In this document: in pieces, positions 25,011 through 34,291 of the stretch
Layout of the letters: every line of letters starts with the position of its first letter
Position numbering within the stretch: position 1 is the first letter of the stretch
Source of the DNA: Magnetospirillum fulvum MGU-K5
Lineage (GTDB): Bacteria; Pseudomonadota; Alphaproteobacteria; Rhodospirillales; Magnetospirillaceae
Assembly: GCF_000442515.1 (NCBI RefSeq)
Contig: NZ_AQPH01000035.1
Location: forward strand, 1-34,762
Direction: 5' to 3'
DNA: 34,762 nucleotides
Translations under genes and position numbers: made by a program
Notes under the pieces: model-generated
Databases searched by the model: none
Told to the model about the DNA's origin: nothing
The model's input: the letters and a program-made list of their open reading frames with translations, nothing else

Positions 25011-26618
25011 TTATTCCGGCTCTGGCCAAGCGGTCGGAAGGGTCACGCTAACCATTGTCCCTTTCCCCAGAACACTCTCAATTTTCATTCCCCCACCATG
25101 CAAATCAACCAGGGAGCGAACAACCGCCAAGCCAAGGCCAGTACCCTTGCTGGGGCGGGCTTGAATCGAATCGACCTGCTCGAACGGATGCATCAACCGG
25201 GGAATATCCGTTGCATCGATCCCGATACCGGTGTCGCTGACCCGAATCTCGGTGACCGGACCATCGGCGACGACCTCGACGGTAACCCTCCCACCCGTTT
25301 GGGTGAATTTGACCGCGTTCGACAAAAGATTGAGCAGACATTGCCTGATTGCACGCTGATCAGCAAACAAGGCGGGGGGAGCCTGGCCGACTTTGATCTC
25401 AATCCCGATTCCAAGTGCGTCGGCGTCGGCCTGAAGCAGGCGGGCACATTCGGACACCAGCGGGGCGATGGCAAACAGACCGGGGCGCAACACCCACTTT
25501 CCCGCCTCGATCTTTGATAGATCAAGCAGATCGTTGACCAGTTCCAGCAGATGCTGGCCGCTATCGTGGATATTGGCGGCATATTCGCGATGACGCGACG
25601 ACACCCCTCCCCCCTCCCCCTCGATCAACAGCAATTCGGAAAAACCCAGGATCGCATTCAGCGGAGTGCGGAATTCGTGGCTGACATTGGCTAGGAAGTG
25701 GGATTTGGTCCGGTTGGCTTCTTCGGCGGCAAGCCGACTTTCCATCAGTTCATGCTCGGCTTTCTTGCGCTCGGTAATGTCGGAAAAGATGCCGACATAC
25801 TTTTCGATCGTCCCGCCCTCACCCCGGATCAAGGCAATCGACAGCCAGACCGGATAGACCTCTCCATTCTTACGCCGGTTCCAAAGCTCGCCCTGCCACC
25901 TGCCGTCCCGTTCCAGTTCGGCCCACATCGCGGTGTAAAAGTCGCGGTTCTGGCGGCCCGAGCCCATCACGCGGGGATTGCGCCCCTCGATTTCGGCGGG
26001 GGAAAAGCCGGTGATCTGGCAGAACGCGGGATTGACCGCGATCACCCGTGACTGGCCATCGCACACCATGATCGCTTCGGCCGATGAATCGAAAATCGTT
26101 CCGGCCAGCCGAACATTATCGGCCTCGCTGTGACGGCGCGCCTCGACCTCCAGGCAGAGATTGCGGTTGGCCTCGGTCAACAGACCGAGCAGCCGCTTTG
26201 ATTCGGCATGAGACCGGTGGAGGTCGATGAACACCCGAACCTTCGACAGCAACACCATCTCGTCGATCGGTTTTTCAATATAATCGACCGCACCAACACC
26301 ATATCCCCGACGACGATGGGCGTGGTCGCGGTGGGCGGCGGTGAGAAAGATAATCGGGACGTCGCGGGTCTTTTCCTCGCCCCGCATCAACTCGGCGACC
26401 TCGTACCCGTCGATTTCCGGCATCTGCACATCAAGCAACACCAGGGCGAAATCGTGGTTCAGGCACAGTTTCAGCGCCTCGTTGCCTGACCCCGCCGTCA
26501 TTACCTCGACATCGACTTTGGCCAGCAACATTTTCAGTGCGACCAGATTGGCGGGCTGGTCATCAACGATCAGCACCTTGGACCGCGGCGGTGGCGGAAC
26601 GCTATCAGAAGAGGTCAT
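25011..26618 (-). CDS. Receiver-PAS-histidine kinase
   Basis: A 535-residue cytosolic signalling protein. The N-terminal receiver (about 13-130) has phospho-acceptor Asp63 in LVLLDVQMPEIDGYE and Lys in YIEKPID. A short coiled linker (about 135-165) leads to a PAS domain (about 170-285), then HisKA with His314 in NVSHEFRTPLN and an ATPase domain (about 425-530; NLLSNAVKFTQ, DTGIGID, GTGLGLAVV). There is no membrane segment. A receiver in front of a kinase suggests control of the kinase by phosphotransfer from another kinase, most simply the hybrid kinase of the same operon. The ATG at 26618 overlaps the cheR stop (ATGA) and has GGAGG seven bases before it. The longer open frame to 26831 lies inside cheR and is not used. 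Confidence 0.93.
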   Translation of the reverse strand: MTSSDSVPPPPRSKVLIVDDQPANLVALKMLLAKVDVEVMTAGSGNEALKLCLNHDFALVLLDVQMPEIDGYEVAELMRGEEKTRDVPIIFLTAAHRDHAHRRRGYGVGAVDYIEKPIDEMVLLSKVRVFIDLHRSHAESKRLLGLLTEANRNLCLEVEARRHSEADNVRLAGTIFDSSAEAIMVCDGQSRVIAVNPAFCQITGFSPAEIEGRNPRVMGSGRQNRDFYTAMWAELERDGRWQGELWNRRKNGEVYPVWLSIALIRGEGGTIEKYVGIFSDITERKKAEHELMESRLAAEEANRTKSHFLANVSHEFRTPLNAILGFSELLLIEGEGGGVSSRHREYAANIHDSGQHLLELVNDLLDLSKIEAGKWVLRPGLFAIAPLVSECARLLQADADALGIGIEIKVGQAPPALFADQRAIRQCLLNLLSNAVKFTQTGGRVTVEVVADGPVTEIRVSDTGIGIDATDIPRLMHPFEQVDSIQARPSKGTGLGLAVVRSLVDLHGGGMKIESVLGKGTMVSVTLPTAWPEPE

Positions 26619-27451
26619 TGATGGGCCTCCGCTTTTCTGAAGATACGGCGGGTCTCGTCCACCGGACGGAACAGGCCGTTTGCCTCGAACGTGCGCAAGG
26701 ATTCCCGTGTGCCCAGACACAGAAATCCACCCCGGACCAGCGCATCGGAAAATAGCGACAAGACCTGATCTTGCAGGCTTCGATTGAAGTAGATCAGCAC
26801 GTTGCGGCAGACCACCATGTGGACCTCGCAAAAGACGCCGTCAGCGACGAGATTATGATGGGCAAAAACGATTCGTGAACGCAATTCTTCGCTGAATTTT
26901 GCGTATCCGTAAGCGAAGTGAAGATAGTCCTCCATCGCTCCTGTGCCACCTGCCTTGCGATAGCCGGTGGCACAGGCCGACGATAGCGTCTCGACGGGAT
27001 AAATCCCCTCCTCGGCTTTGGCGAGCGCGCTGTCATTAATGTCGGTGGCAAAGATTTGCGATTTTGCCAGCAATCCCTCTTCTTTCAGCAGGATCGCCAG
27101 CGAATAGGCTTCCTCGCCGGTGGCGCATCCCGCCTGCCAAATCGAGATGCGGGGATAGCTTTGCAACACCGGGAGAACCTTACGACGCAGCGCCAGGAAC
27201 ACCTCGGGATCGCGGAACATCTCGGTCACCGGAACAGACAAACTGGTCAGGATTTGCGGCAAAAATTCTTCGTCATGGAGCAGACGGGGAATCATCCCGG
27301 CCAGAGACGTCTCACCCATCGAACTGGCAAAGGCCAGAAGACGCCGCCGCATCGAGGCGCTGGAATAGTTCAGAAAATCATAGCCATGGCGCTGGCGAAG
27401 CGCCTCAAGGAACAGATGGACTTCGATCTCTTCAATCTCATCCGGGGTCAT
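26615..27451 (-). CDS. cheR: CheR-type protein-glutamate methyltransferase
   Basis: A 278-residue methyltransferase of the CheR family, which in chemotaxis transfers methyl groups from S-adenosylmethionine to receptor glutamates. The N-terminal all-alpha domain (about 1-75) includes RRRLLAFAS and SLSVPVTEMFRDP. The SAM site shows IWQAGCATGEEAYSLAI (about 104-120), FATDIN and VVCRNVLIYF. Length is normal. No CheB, CheA, CheW or full receptor is beside it. Instead both neighbours are histidine kinases joined by ATGA overlaps, so the methyl acceptor may be one of them, or the protein may serve another receptor. The mini-chemoreceptor at 3805 lacks most of a methylation helix. Confidence 0.93.
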   Translation of the reverse strand: MTPDEIEEIEVHLFLEALRQRHGYDFLNYSSASMRRRLLAFASSMGETSLAGMIPRLLHDEEFLPQILTSLSVPVTEMFRDPEVFLALRRKVLPVLQSYPRISIWQAGCATGEEAYSLAILLKEEGLLAKSQIFATDINDSALAKAEEGIYPVETLSSACATGYRKAGGTGAMEDYLHFAYGYAKFSEELRSRIVFAHHNLVADGVFCEVHMVVCRNVLIYFNRSLQDQVLSLFSDALVRGGFLCLGTRESLRTFEANGLFRPVDETRRIFRKAEAHQ

Positions 27452-30400
27452 GTGCCCTCATCCTCGCGCGGGCGCAACCAATGACGAAACAGGTCGAGAA
27501 GGCGGTCGATATCGATCGGCTTGGGCACATGGTCGTTGGCCCCGGCGGCAAGGCAGCGTTCGCGGTCGCCCGGCATCGCCTTGGCGGTCAGGGCGAGAAT
27601 CGGCAGGCCCGCCCGCCCGGGTCGACGACGAATTTCCGCGATAGCGGCATAGCCGTCCATTCCAGGCATCATGATGTCCATCAACACCATGTCGAGATCG
27701 GGATGGAGATCGACCTGAGCCACCGCCTTGGCCCCGTCCTCGGCGACCAGCACAGAGAACCCGCGATTGCGCAAGGTTTTCGACAAAGCAAACGCATTGC
27801 GCATGTCGTCATCGACCACCAAAATCTTGCGGCCGGTCAGCCCCTCCTCGCGCGGGGGACTCTCGGGCGGGGGAGCGGCCCGGACGCTGTGCAGGAACAG
27901 GGTCACTTCGTCGAGCAGACGCTCGGGAGACCGCGCGCTCTTGATGACGATACTGTCGGTATAATCGCGCAGCCGCAGCGTCTCGTCGTAACTGAGATCC
28001 TTGGCGGAATGGATCACCACCGGCGGCAGCGGCACCCCATCGGCCCGGGCGCGATCAAGCATGTCAAAACCGCTGATATCGGGCAGCATCAGATCGAGAA
28101 TCAGGCAGTCGAACCGTTCGGTCCGCAGTAAATCCAACGCCGCCTCCCCCGTCGCCGCTTCCTTGATTTCGACCGAGCCATCCTGGACCAAAGCCGCAGT
28201 GGCGATGCGAGATACAGAATCATCATCGACGATCAGGACCCGACGCGACCCGTGTTCCGAGAAATGGCGCAACCGGTCGAACACGTCGTTGAGCTGGTCG
28301 CGGTCAACCGGCTTGGTCAGGAACCCCGCCGCTCCCATTCTCAAGCCGCGCAAGGTGTCGTTGGTGGCGGAAATGAAATGGACCGGAATCGGCCGGGTCA
28401 ACGGATCGTGCTTCAACGCCTCCATCACCGCCCAGCCATCGAGACCGGGCAGACCGATATCCAGCAAGATTCCAGTCGGCAGCAATTGCCGAGCCAGGCC
28501 CAGTCCCTCGACCCCGTCGCCGACCCGGACACATTTGAATCCTCGGCTGCGCGCCAGATCGGACAAAATCAGCGAGAAGGATTCATCGTCTTCGATAATC
28601 AGAATGACCGGATCGTCATCCTCCAGCCCGGTTCGGTCATCGGCAATCGCCGGGGCCGACACGTCTGGAGGAGGGCTGGTCAGGTCTTGGAGCGCCGCAA
28701 TATCCTCCGGCAACGGCACCAAGGGCAGTTCCAGGATAAAGGTGCTGCCACGCCCCTCGACGCTCTCGACCCGAAGGGTTCCCCCCATCAGTTCGGCGAG
28801 ACGGAGAGAAATGCTGAGACCGAGACCGGTGCCGCCATATTGGCGGCTGGTGGTGCCGTCCGCTTGCTCGAAGGCATGAAAAATATGCTCCAGCTTGTCG
28901 GCGGGAACACCGATTCCGGTGTCTGCGACCTCGACGATAAGGCGGTCGCCTGATGAGCCAGGAGCCGCCTCCGACCGATGCAAGCGGACGCCGACCGCGC
29001 CCTGATGGGTGAATTTGATCGCATTGCCGACCAGATTGGTGAGGATTTGCTCGATTTTCACCCCATCGGCATAAAATGAAGGCGGCAGATCGGGAGCGGT
29101 CTCGACGGTCAGACCCAAGCCCTTTTCAAGCGCCTGCGACTCGAACCGCCGCCGGATCCCGGCGGCGATCGCGGTGGGGCGAACCTCTTCCGCATAGACG
29201 TCCATCTTGCCCGCCTCGACCTTCGACAGGTCAAGGATGTCATTGATCAGCCGCAACAAATGGCTTCCGCTTTCGTGGATGATCCGGGCCGACTCGATCT
29301 GATCGGCGCTCAGATTGCCCCCTTCGTTTTCGGCCAGCCCCCGCGACAAAATCAGCAGACTATTCAGGGGCGTGCGCAGCTCATGCGACATGTTGGCAAG
29401 AAATTCCGATTTATAGCGGCTGGCTTCACCCAGTTCCCCGGCCCGACGTTCGGAATCGCGGCGGGCCAATTCCAGCGCCCGTCCTTTCTCGATCAGGGCC
29501 TCGTTGGCGGTCTGCAATTCCGCCTCGGACCCTCGCAAGATTTCGGCCTGATTGACCAGATCCTCTGACTTGACCCGCAATTCCTCATTGGTGGTGCGCA
29601 ATTCCTCGCTCTGCATTTGCAGCTCTTCCTGCGAGGCGCGCAGTTCCTCGGCCTGCTGACGGGTTTCCTCCAACAATTCCCGGGTCCGGATGTTGCGTTG
29701 CAGCACTTCAAGCGTCAGAGCGGCGACCGGAATCATCTCGTCGATCAACTCTTGCTGCTGAGCGGAAATCGGCGAGAAGCAGGCGATTTCGAGCACGGCC
29801 ACGGCCTCGCCCTTGGCCAGAACCGGCACCACATAGATGATCCGGGGCGAGGCATTGCCTAACCCCGAGGCGATACGACAATAATCCTTGGGAATGTCGG
29901 TCAACATGATCGGCACCCGTTGCCGTGCCGATTGACCGACCAACCCCTCGCCCCACCCGGTCGGCGACAACAACACAGCCTGCCCGGCGATCCCATAACC
30001 GCCCAGCGGCTCGAACCGACTGCCCCCCTCCTGCCGGACATGAAACAGCCCGGCTCCGCCCCCCATCAGTGGGACCAAGGCCCCGATCAGGGATTCGGCA
30101 AACTCCTTGGGAGTTTCCGCTCGCTGCATCAGGTCGGTCAGCATGACCAAACGGTCTTTCACCCAACTTTGCGCGTTCAAACGCAGAGACGAAGCTTTGA
30201 AGACATCGACCGCCGCCGCCATCGCCCGCACTTCGCTGGCCCCAGCGCCGCTGGGGATCGGAGTATCCAATTTGCCGTTGGCGAGGTTCAGCATCGCGCG
30301 ACGCAACGAATCGAGTGGCCGGACAATGCTGCGGGTGGTGACCAGAGCGAGCAAAAATCCGAGCAGAACCAGAACGGACAACAGGACAAAAATCTGGTTG

Positions 30401-30960
30401 ATGACCTCGGCGCGCTCACGACGGGATTGGTCTTCGAACATCCGCGCCCGGTTCAGGGCGAAATAGATCACGACATCGATTTCGCGTTCAACCGCTTGGG
30501 CATAATCGCGGCCGGACCCGTTCAGACTGGTCTCGATCTGGTCGAACCTGCGAGCCAGCGACAGATCATGGATCAGGTCGCGATAACCCCGCCATTCCGC
30601 CAGCGCCCGTTCGATCCGCACCACGTCGGCAGGCGGGCCGAGATAACGCTCACGCACCAGGGCGAGGCGGCGCTGGATCTCGGCATCCAGCCCGGCAATC
30701 TTGCGGGAGATATCCTCCTGCTGCTCGGGGCGAGCGACATAAATCAGATCGGCCAATGCACGATCGGCTTTTCCGAACGCAACCCGTATCTGCAAGGTTT
30801 CAGTGCTGACGATAAAGGGGTGGTCATACAATTGTTCGGTCAGACCAGCCAATTGCTGGATTCGAACGATCGCAAACACTCCGATCGCCAGAGTCATCAA
30901 TAGAATCAGGCCAAAACCGGTGACCAGACGGGTCTTGATCGGTGAGTCGCGCATCGGCAT
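27448..30960 (-). CDS. Membrane hybrid histidine kinase with GAF and three receiver domains
   Basis: A 1170-residue kinase. Order: membrane helix (about 11-33); a periplasmic helical sensor (about 35-185, four-helix or CHASE3-like); second helix (about 188-208); HAMP (about 209-262); a GAF-like domain (about 275-420); a long coiled coil (about 425-510) with repeated EELR/EELQ units; HisKA with His526 in NMSHELRTPLN; ATPase (about 635-745; NLVGNAIKF, DTGIGV, GTGLGLSIS). Three receivers follow, with acceptors Asp834 (GILLDIGLPGLDG), Asp956 (LILDLMLPDISG) and Asp1095 (VLMDIMMPGMDGY). No Hpt domain is visible. The ATG at 30960 has GGAG seven bases upstream; upstream in-frame codons to 31041 look non-coding. 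It is the first gene of a three-gene operon with cheR and a receiver-PAS-kinase. Confidence 0.94.
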   Translation of the reverse strand: MPMRDSPIKTRLVTGFGLILLMTLAIGVFAIVRIQQLAGLTEQLYDHPFIVSTETLQIRVAFGKADRALADLIYVARPEQQEDISRKIAGLDAEIQRRLALVRERYLGPPADVVRIERALAEWRGYRDLIHDLSLARRFDQIETSLNGSGRDYAQAVEREIDVVIYFALNRARMFEDQSRRERAEVINQIFVLLSVLVLLGFLLALVTTRSIVRPLDSLRRAMLNLANGKLDTPIPSGAGASEVRAMAAAVDVFKASSLRLNAQSWVKDRLVMLTDLMQRAETPKEFAESLIGALVPLMGGGAGLFHVRQEGGSRFEPLGGYGIAGQAVLLSPTGWGEGLVGQSARQRVPIMLTDIPKDYCRIASGLGNASPRIIYVVPVLAKGEAVAVLEIACFSPISAQQQELIDEMIPVAALTLEVLQRNIRTRELLEETRQQAEELRASQEELQMQSEELRTTNEELRVKSEDLVNQAEILRGSEAELQTANEALIEKGRALELARRDSERRAGELGEASRYKSEFLANMSHELRTPLNSLLILSRGLAENEGGNLSADQIESARIIHESGSHLLRLINDILDLSKVEAGKMDVYAEEVRPTAIAAGIRRRFESQALEKGLGLTVETAPDLPPSFYADGVKIEQILTNLVGNAIKFTHQGAVGVRLHRSEAAPGSSGDRLIVEVADTGIGVPADKLEHIFHAFEQADGTTSRQYGGTGLGLSISLRLAELMGGTLRVESVEGRGSTFILELPLVPLPEDIAALQDLTSPPPDVSAPAIADDRTGLEDDDPVILIIEDDESFSLILSDLARSRGFKCVRVGDGVEGLGLARQLLPTGILLDIGLPGLDGWAVMEALKHDPLTRPIPVHFISATNDTLRGLRMGAAGFLTKPVDRDQLNDVFDRLRHFSEHGSRRVLIVDDDSVSRIATAALVQDGSVEIKEAATGEAALDLLRTERFDCLILDLMLPDISGFDMLDRARADGVPLPPVVIHSAKDLSYDETLRLRDYTDSIVIKSARSPERLLDEVTLFLHSVRAAPPPESPPREEGLTGRKILVVDDDMRNAFALSKTLRNRGFSVLVAEDGAKAVAQVDLHPDLDMVLMDIMMPGMDGYAAIAEIRRRPGRAGLPILALTAKAMPGDRERCLAAGANDHVPKPIDIDRLLDLFRHWLRPREDEGT

Positions 30961-31233
30961 GGACAGTCTCCAACACCCAGCGGATCGAAACAGGACACGA
31001 TGGCATACCCAACGCTGCAAGGCATATATCGCCCGTGCCAAGCGTTTTGCCTAGATCAACACATCCTATCCTAACGTCATTTGTCCTTTGGATAAAGACA
31101 ATCACCGAGGCACCCTTCCCATCGCCGTCTCCCGTAACCGACGCCGAAGCACCCCTCATTTCGGCATGGAGAAGATGAAAAGCCCTGTTAGAGTGGTGTT
31201 TATTTGGTAGCCAGACCGGAAGGAGCGGAATCG

Positions 31234-32337
31234 ATGCACAGGTCACTATTTCCCACCACGGCAATTGTCCTTGCTTTGTTGGCAGGATCGGCCCCTGCGC
31301 TTGCCGACATTACGATCGGCGTCGCCGGACCGATGACCGGGCCCAAGGCCGCGTTCGGCGAACAATTCCGCCATGGCGCCGATAAAGTGATCGCCGACAT
31401 TAATGCCAAGGGCGGCGTGCTCGGTCAGAAATTGGTGGCTATTTACGGCGACGATTCCTGCGAGCCGAAGCAGGCGGTCGCGGTTGCCAATGAAATGGTT
31501 GCGAAGAAAGTGCCCTTCGTCGCCGGTCATTTCTGCTCAGGCTCGTCGATTCCGGCCTCGGACGTCTATGCCGAATCCGGCATTTTGCAAATCTCGCCCG
31601 GAACCACCAGCCCGGTCTATACCGAGCGAGGGCTTCCCTATGCCTTCCGCACCTGCGGCCGTGACGATCAACAGGGACGCACTACCGCCGAATACATTGC
31701 CCGTGCCTTGAAGGGCAAAACCGTCGCAATCATTCATGACCGTTCAGCCTACGGCAAGGGACTGGCCGACCGGACCCGCGATGAACTGCACCGCGTCGGC
31801 ATCACCGAAGTGCTGTATGAAGCGATCTCAGTCGGCGATAAGGATTTCTCTGCTCTGGTCACCCGGTTGAAGTCGGAAAAAGTCGACCTTCTGTTCCTCG
31901 GCGGCTATTACACCGAGGGGGGGCTGATCGCCCGGCAGATGCGCGATCAAGGCCTGAAAACGGTTCTGATGGGCGGCGATGCTTTGGTTTCCGAGGAATT
32001 CTGGGCCATCACCGGCCCGGCGGGCGAAGGCACCATGATGACCTTCAGCCCTGATCCGCGCAAAAATCCCGACAACACCGAACTGGTGAAATACTACCGC
32101 GATCACAATTACGAACCCGAGGCCTATACCCTCTACACCTATGGCTCGATCCAGGCTTGGGCCCAGGCGGTCGAGAAGGCCGGGACCACCGATACCAAGA
32201 AAGTGGCGGCTGTCTTGAAGGCAAACAGCTTTGACACCGTTCTCGGGCGGATCGGCTTTGATTCGAAAGGCGATATCGTCGCCCCCAGCTATGTGATGTA
32301 TGTCTGGAAGAATGGAAAAGCCGAATACGCGGAATAA
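31234..32337 (+). CDS. Branched-chain-amino-acid-type ABC binding protein
   Basis: A 367-residue periplasmic binding protein of the LivJ/LivK (type I fold) family. The signal peptide ends near ALA|DI (residue 25). The mature part begins ITIGVAGPMTGPKAAFGEQF and continues DDSCEPKQAVAVANEMVAK, FVAGHFCSGSSIPASDVYAE and ISPGTTSP, all typical. The two Cys in DDSC and HFCSG probably form the usual disulfide. The ligand is likely a branched-chain amino acid or a related acid or amide; sequence alone does not decide. AAGGAG lies eight bases before the ATG at 31234. No liv permease or ATPase is beside it, so it is an orphan that must use components encoded elsewhere. It diverges from the hybrid kinase operon. 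Confidence 0.92.
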   Translation: MHRSLFPTTAIVLALLAGSAPALADITIGVAGPMTGPKAAFGEQFRHGADKVIADINAKGGVLGQKLVAIYGDDSCEPKQAVAVANEMVAKKVPFVAGHFCSGSSIPASDVYAESGILQISPGTTSPVYTERGLPYAFRTCGRDDQQGRTTAEYIARALKGKTVAIIHDRSAYGKGLADRTRDELHRVGITEVLYEAISVGDKDFSALVTRLKSEKVDLLFLGGYYTEGGLIARQMRDQGLKTVLMGGDALVSEEFWAITGPAGEGTMMTFSPDPRKNPDNTELVKYYRDHNYEPEAYTLYTYGSIQAWAQAVEKAGTTDTKKVAAVLKANSFDTVLGRIGFDSKGDIVAPSYVMYVWKNGKAEYAE

Positions 32338-32389
32338 GCACTCTGCGGAAAAACCCGGCCGAATGTGATCGATCGATAATGGACCTATT

Positions 32390-33577
32390 GTGATGACACC
32401 CCCCGTCCGGACCGACTGGCCCGCTGTTCTGCTGGCCGTCGGTGCCGGCGTGGTTGCCGCTTTTCAAGTTGGCAAGGCCCCAATAGCCCTGCCCTTCATC
32501 CGGGCCGAACTCGGCCTCGACCTGTCCGCCGCGTCGTGGATCTTGTCGATGCTGGCCCTGATGGGGGCGGTCGCGGGCGGCGCGCTGGGGAGTGTCGTTA
32601 CCCGGTTGGGTCCAAGGCGGCTGCTTCCTGCTGCCTTGGGCCTCATCGCGGTGGGCAGCCTTGCCGGGGGGCTGGCCCCCAGCCAGGGCCTTCTCCTGGC
32701 CAGCCGGGTTGCTGAAGGAATCGGTATGACCGTGGTGGTGATCGCCGCCCCGGCCTTGATCACCGTCGCCACCACGCCTCACGATCGACACACCGCTTTT
32801 GGTCTGTGGGCCTGCTTCATGCCGTTCGGGATGGCGGTCTCGATGATGGCCGCCCCCCTGCTCCCCCTGATCGGGTGGCGAGGGCTGTGGCTGGGGATGG
32901 CGGCATTTCTCGCCATCTATGCCGTGTTGGCCTGGATCCGCCTTCCGGCCGCCGCCGGACATGGCGGCAATACACCATCCCGATTGTGGCACGATCTGCT
33001 GCGGACCGTTTCGACGCCAGGGCCAGTGCTGCTGGCATTGATCTTTGCCTGCTATACCACCGCCTATATCGCCCTGACCGGCTTCCTGCCGACCTTACTG
33101 ATCGAACGGCTGGGCGTCACGGCGGGACAGGCCGGGATGATGACCGCGGCGGTCGCAGCCGCCAACATCCTTGGTAATCTTGCCACCGGGCCTTTGCTGC
33201 GGCGCCATGTGCCGCGTTGGATCCCGATCATTCTGGCCAATATCACCATCGCCGCCTGCGCCATCGGTATTTTCGGGCCTGATACGCCGCCGTGGCTGGC
33301 CTATGGCCTGTGTCTGGTGTTCTCGGCCATCGGTGGCCTGTTGCCCGGTTGCGTCCTTGGTGGCGCACCGCCTTACGCGCCCGAACCGCGGCTGGTGCCG
33401 GTAACCCTTGGGCTGATCATGCAGGGCAGCAATATCGGTCAGGTGACCGGCCCGGCACTCGTCGGAGCCGCCGTCGCCTGGTGGGGATGGAGCGCCGCAG
33501 CCCCGGTTCTGGCCGGAATCACCGTGACCGGCGCCATCCTGACCCTGGCCTTGCGACGGGTCCGGCTTCCGGGTTGA
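32390..33577 (+). CDS. MFS transporter
   Basis: A 395-residue major facilitator protein with about twelve membrane helices. The loop between helices 2 and 3 reads GSVVTRLGPRRLLPAALG, a variant of the MFS motif A (GxxxDRxGRR), with the usual Asp replaced. Helix 1 contains AFQVGKAPIALPFIRAELGL, common to the DHA1/CynX-like exporters and uptake carriers. The substrate cannot be told. The start is GTG at 32390 or ATG at 32393; neither has a strong ribosome-binding site. It follows the binding-protein gene after 52 bases and could be co-transcribed. Confidence 0.88.
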   Translation: MMTPPVRTDWPAVLLAVGAGVVAAFQVGKAPIALPFIRAELGLDLSAASWILSMLALMGAVAGGALGSVVTRLGPRRLLPAALGLIAVGSLAGGLAPSQGLLLASRVAEGIGMTVVVIAAPALITVATTPHDRHTAFGLWACFMPFGMAVSMMAAPLLPLIGWRGLWLGMAAFLAIYAVLAWIRLPAAAGHGGNTPSRLWHDLLRTVSTPGPVLLALIFACYTTAYIALTGFLPTLLIERLGVTAGQAGMMTAAVAAANILGNLATGPLLRRHVPRWIPIILANITIAACAIGIFGPDTPPWLAYGLCLVFSAIGGLLPGCVLGGAPPYAPEPRLVPVTLGLIMQGSNIGQVTGPALVGAAVAWWGWSAAAPVLAGITVTGAILTLALRRVRLPG

Positions 33578-33837
33578 CCGCCGCGATTGTTTTGGAACCG
33601 GACGGTATAAAAAGCTCGGAGACATAGGGTCAAGGCTGTGGACGGAGCGTCCGGGGCGCTGTTTTCTGTGGGAAACCCTTATGAAGCATGGCGTAGACGG
33701 TTGTATTGTCGTGGAAAAGTCGACAGAGTGTTGCCAGTCGCTGATGGGGGGGGCGGTTGACATGTCCGGCATCAAGCCGCAAGGCCCTCCTCCGTTATGT
33801 CATCTTTGAACGGCCACGACACAGGAATGGGGGTCTC

Positions 33838-34113
33838 ATGAACAAGCAAGATCTGGTGAGCAAGGTCGCTGAATTGAGCGGTCTGTCCAAGGCTGTCGCG
33901 GAAACAGTGGTGTATGCGACATTCAATTCGATTACCGAAGCCCTGAAGAGCGGTGACGAAGTTCGACTGGTTGGCTTTGGGACGTTTTCGGTCAGCGAAC
34001 GCGCCGCCAAGGAAGGCCGGAATCCCCGCACGGGCGCGCCGATCGATATTGCCGCCTCCAAGGCGCCGAAATTCACTGCCGGTAAGGGCCTGAAGGACGC
34101 CGTCAACGGCTAA
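33838..34113 (+). CDS. hupB: DNA-binding protein HU
   Basis: A 91-residue HU-type histone-like protein. It starts MNKQDLVSKVAELSGLSKAV, has the core VRLVGFGTFSVSERAAKEGR followed by NPRTGAPIDI (the arm that inserts at the Pro kink), and ends KFTAGKGLKDAVNG. It bends and compacts DNA as a dimer. Length and sequence match HU-beta. I chose the ATG at 33838, with GGGGG four bases before it; the open frame to 33757 has no HU similarity. The gene stands alone after 260 bases without a gene and ends with a strong terminator. Confidence 0.96.
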   Translation: MNKQDLVSKVAELSGLSKAVAETVVYATFNSITEALKSGDEVRLVGFGTFSVSERAAKEGRNPRTGAPIDIAASKAPKFTAGKGLKDAVNG

Positions 34114-34146
34114 AGCCGTTCCGAACGTCCCGGCCCAATCCGGTAG

Positions 34147-34173
34147 CGCCCCCCGCATTGATTTCGGGGGGCG
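34147..34173 (+). terminator. Intrinsic terminator after HU
   Basis: A nine-base-pair GC-rich stem (34147-34155 with 34165-34173, CGCCCCCCG/CGGGGGGCG) with a nine-base loop is followed by ATTTC. The T-run is short, but the stem is very stable and well placed, 33 bases after the HU stop. Confidence 0.75.
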
Positions 34174-34291
34174 ATTTCACATCTGAAGACAGGTTGAGAA
34201 CAAGGGCGGCTTGATCGGAGGCAGTAACCGGGAGGATACCCCCCCGGTCACATATGCCCTGTCTCGGAAACGCCTCTCGTCTGCCTTGCGG

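Noticed and set aside
31033-31042. Perfect sigma-54 -24 half (TTGGCACG on the minus strand) before the hybrid kinase
   Set aside because: The -12 GC is missing at the required ten-base spacing (AT stands there).
33606-33611. TATAAA upstream of HU as a -10 element
   Set aside because: No -35 at proper distance (TTGACC is 26 bases away) and it lies over 220 bases before the gene.
33640-33652. Palindrome GGACG-GAG-CGTCC after the MFS gene
   Set aside because: Five-pair stem with no T-run; too weak to call a terminator or operator.
33745-33838. Perfect TTGACA upstream of HU
   Set aside because: No -10-like hexamer at 15-19 bases; cannot be supported as a promoter.
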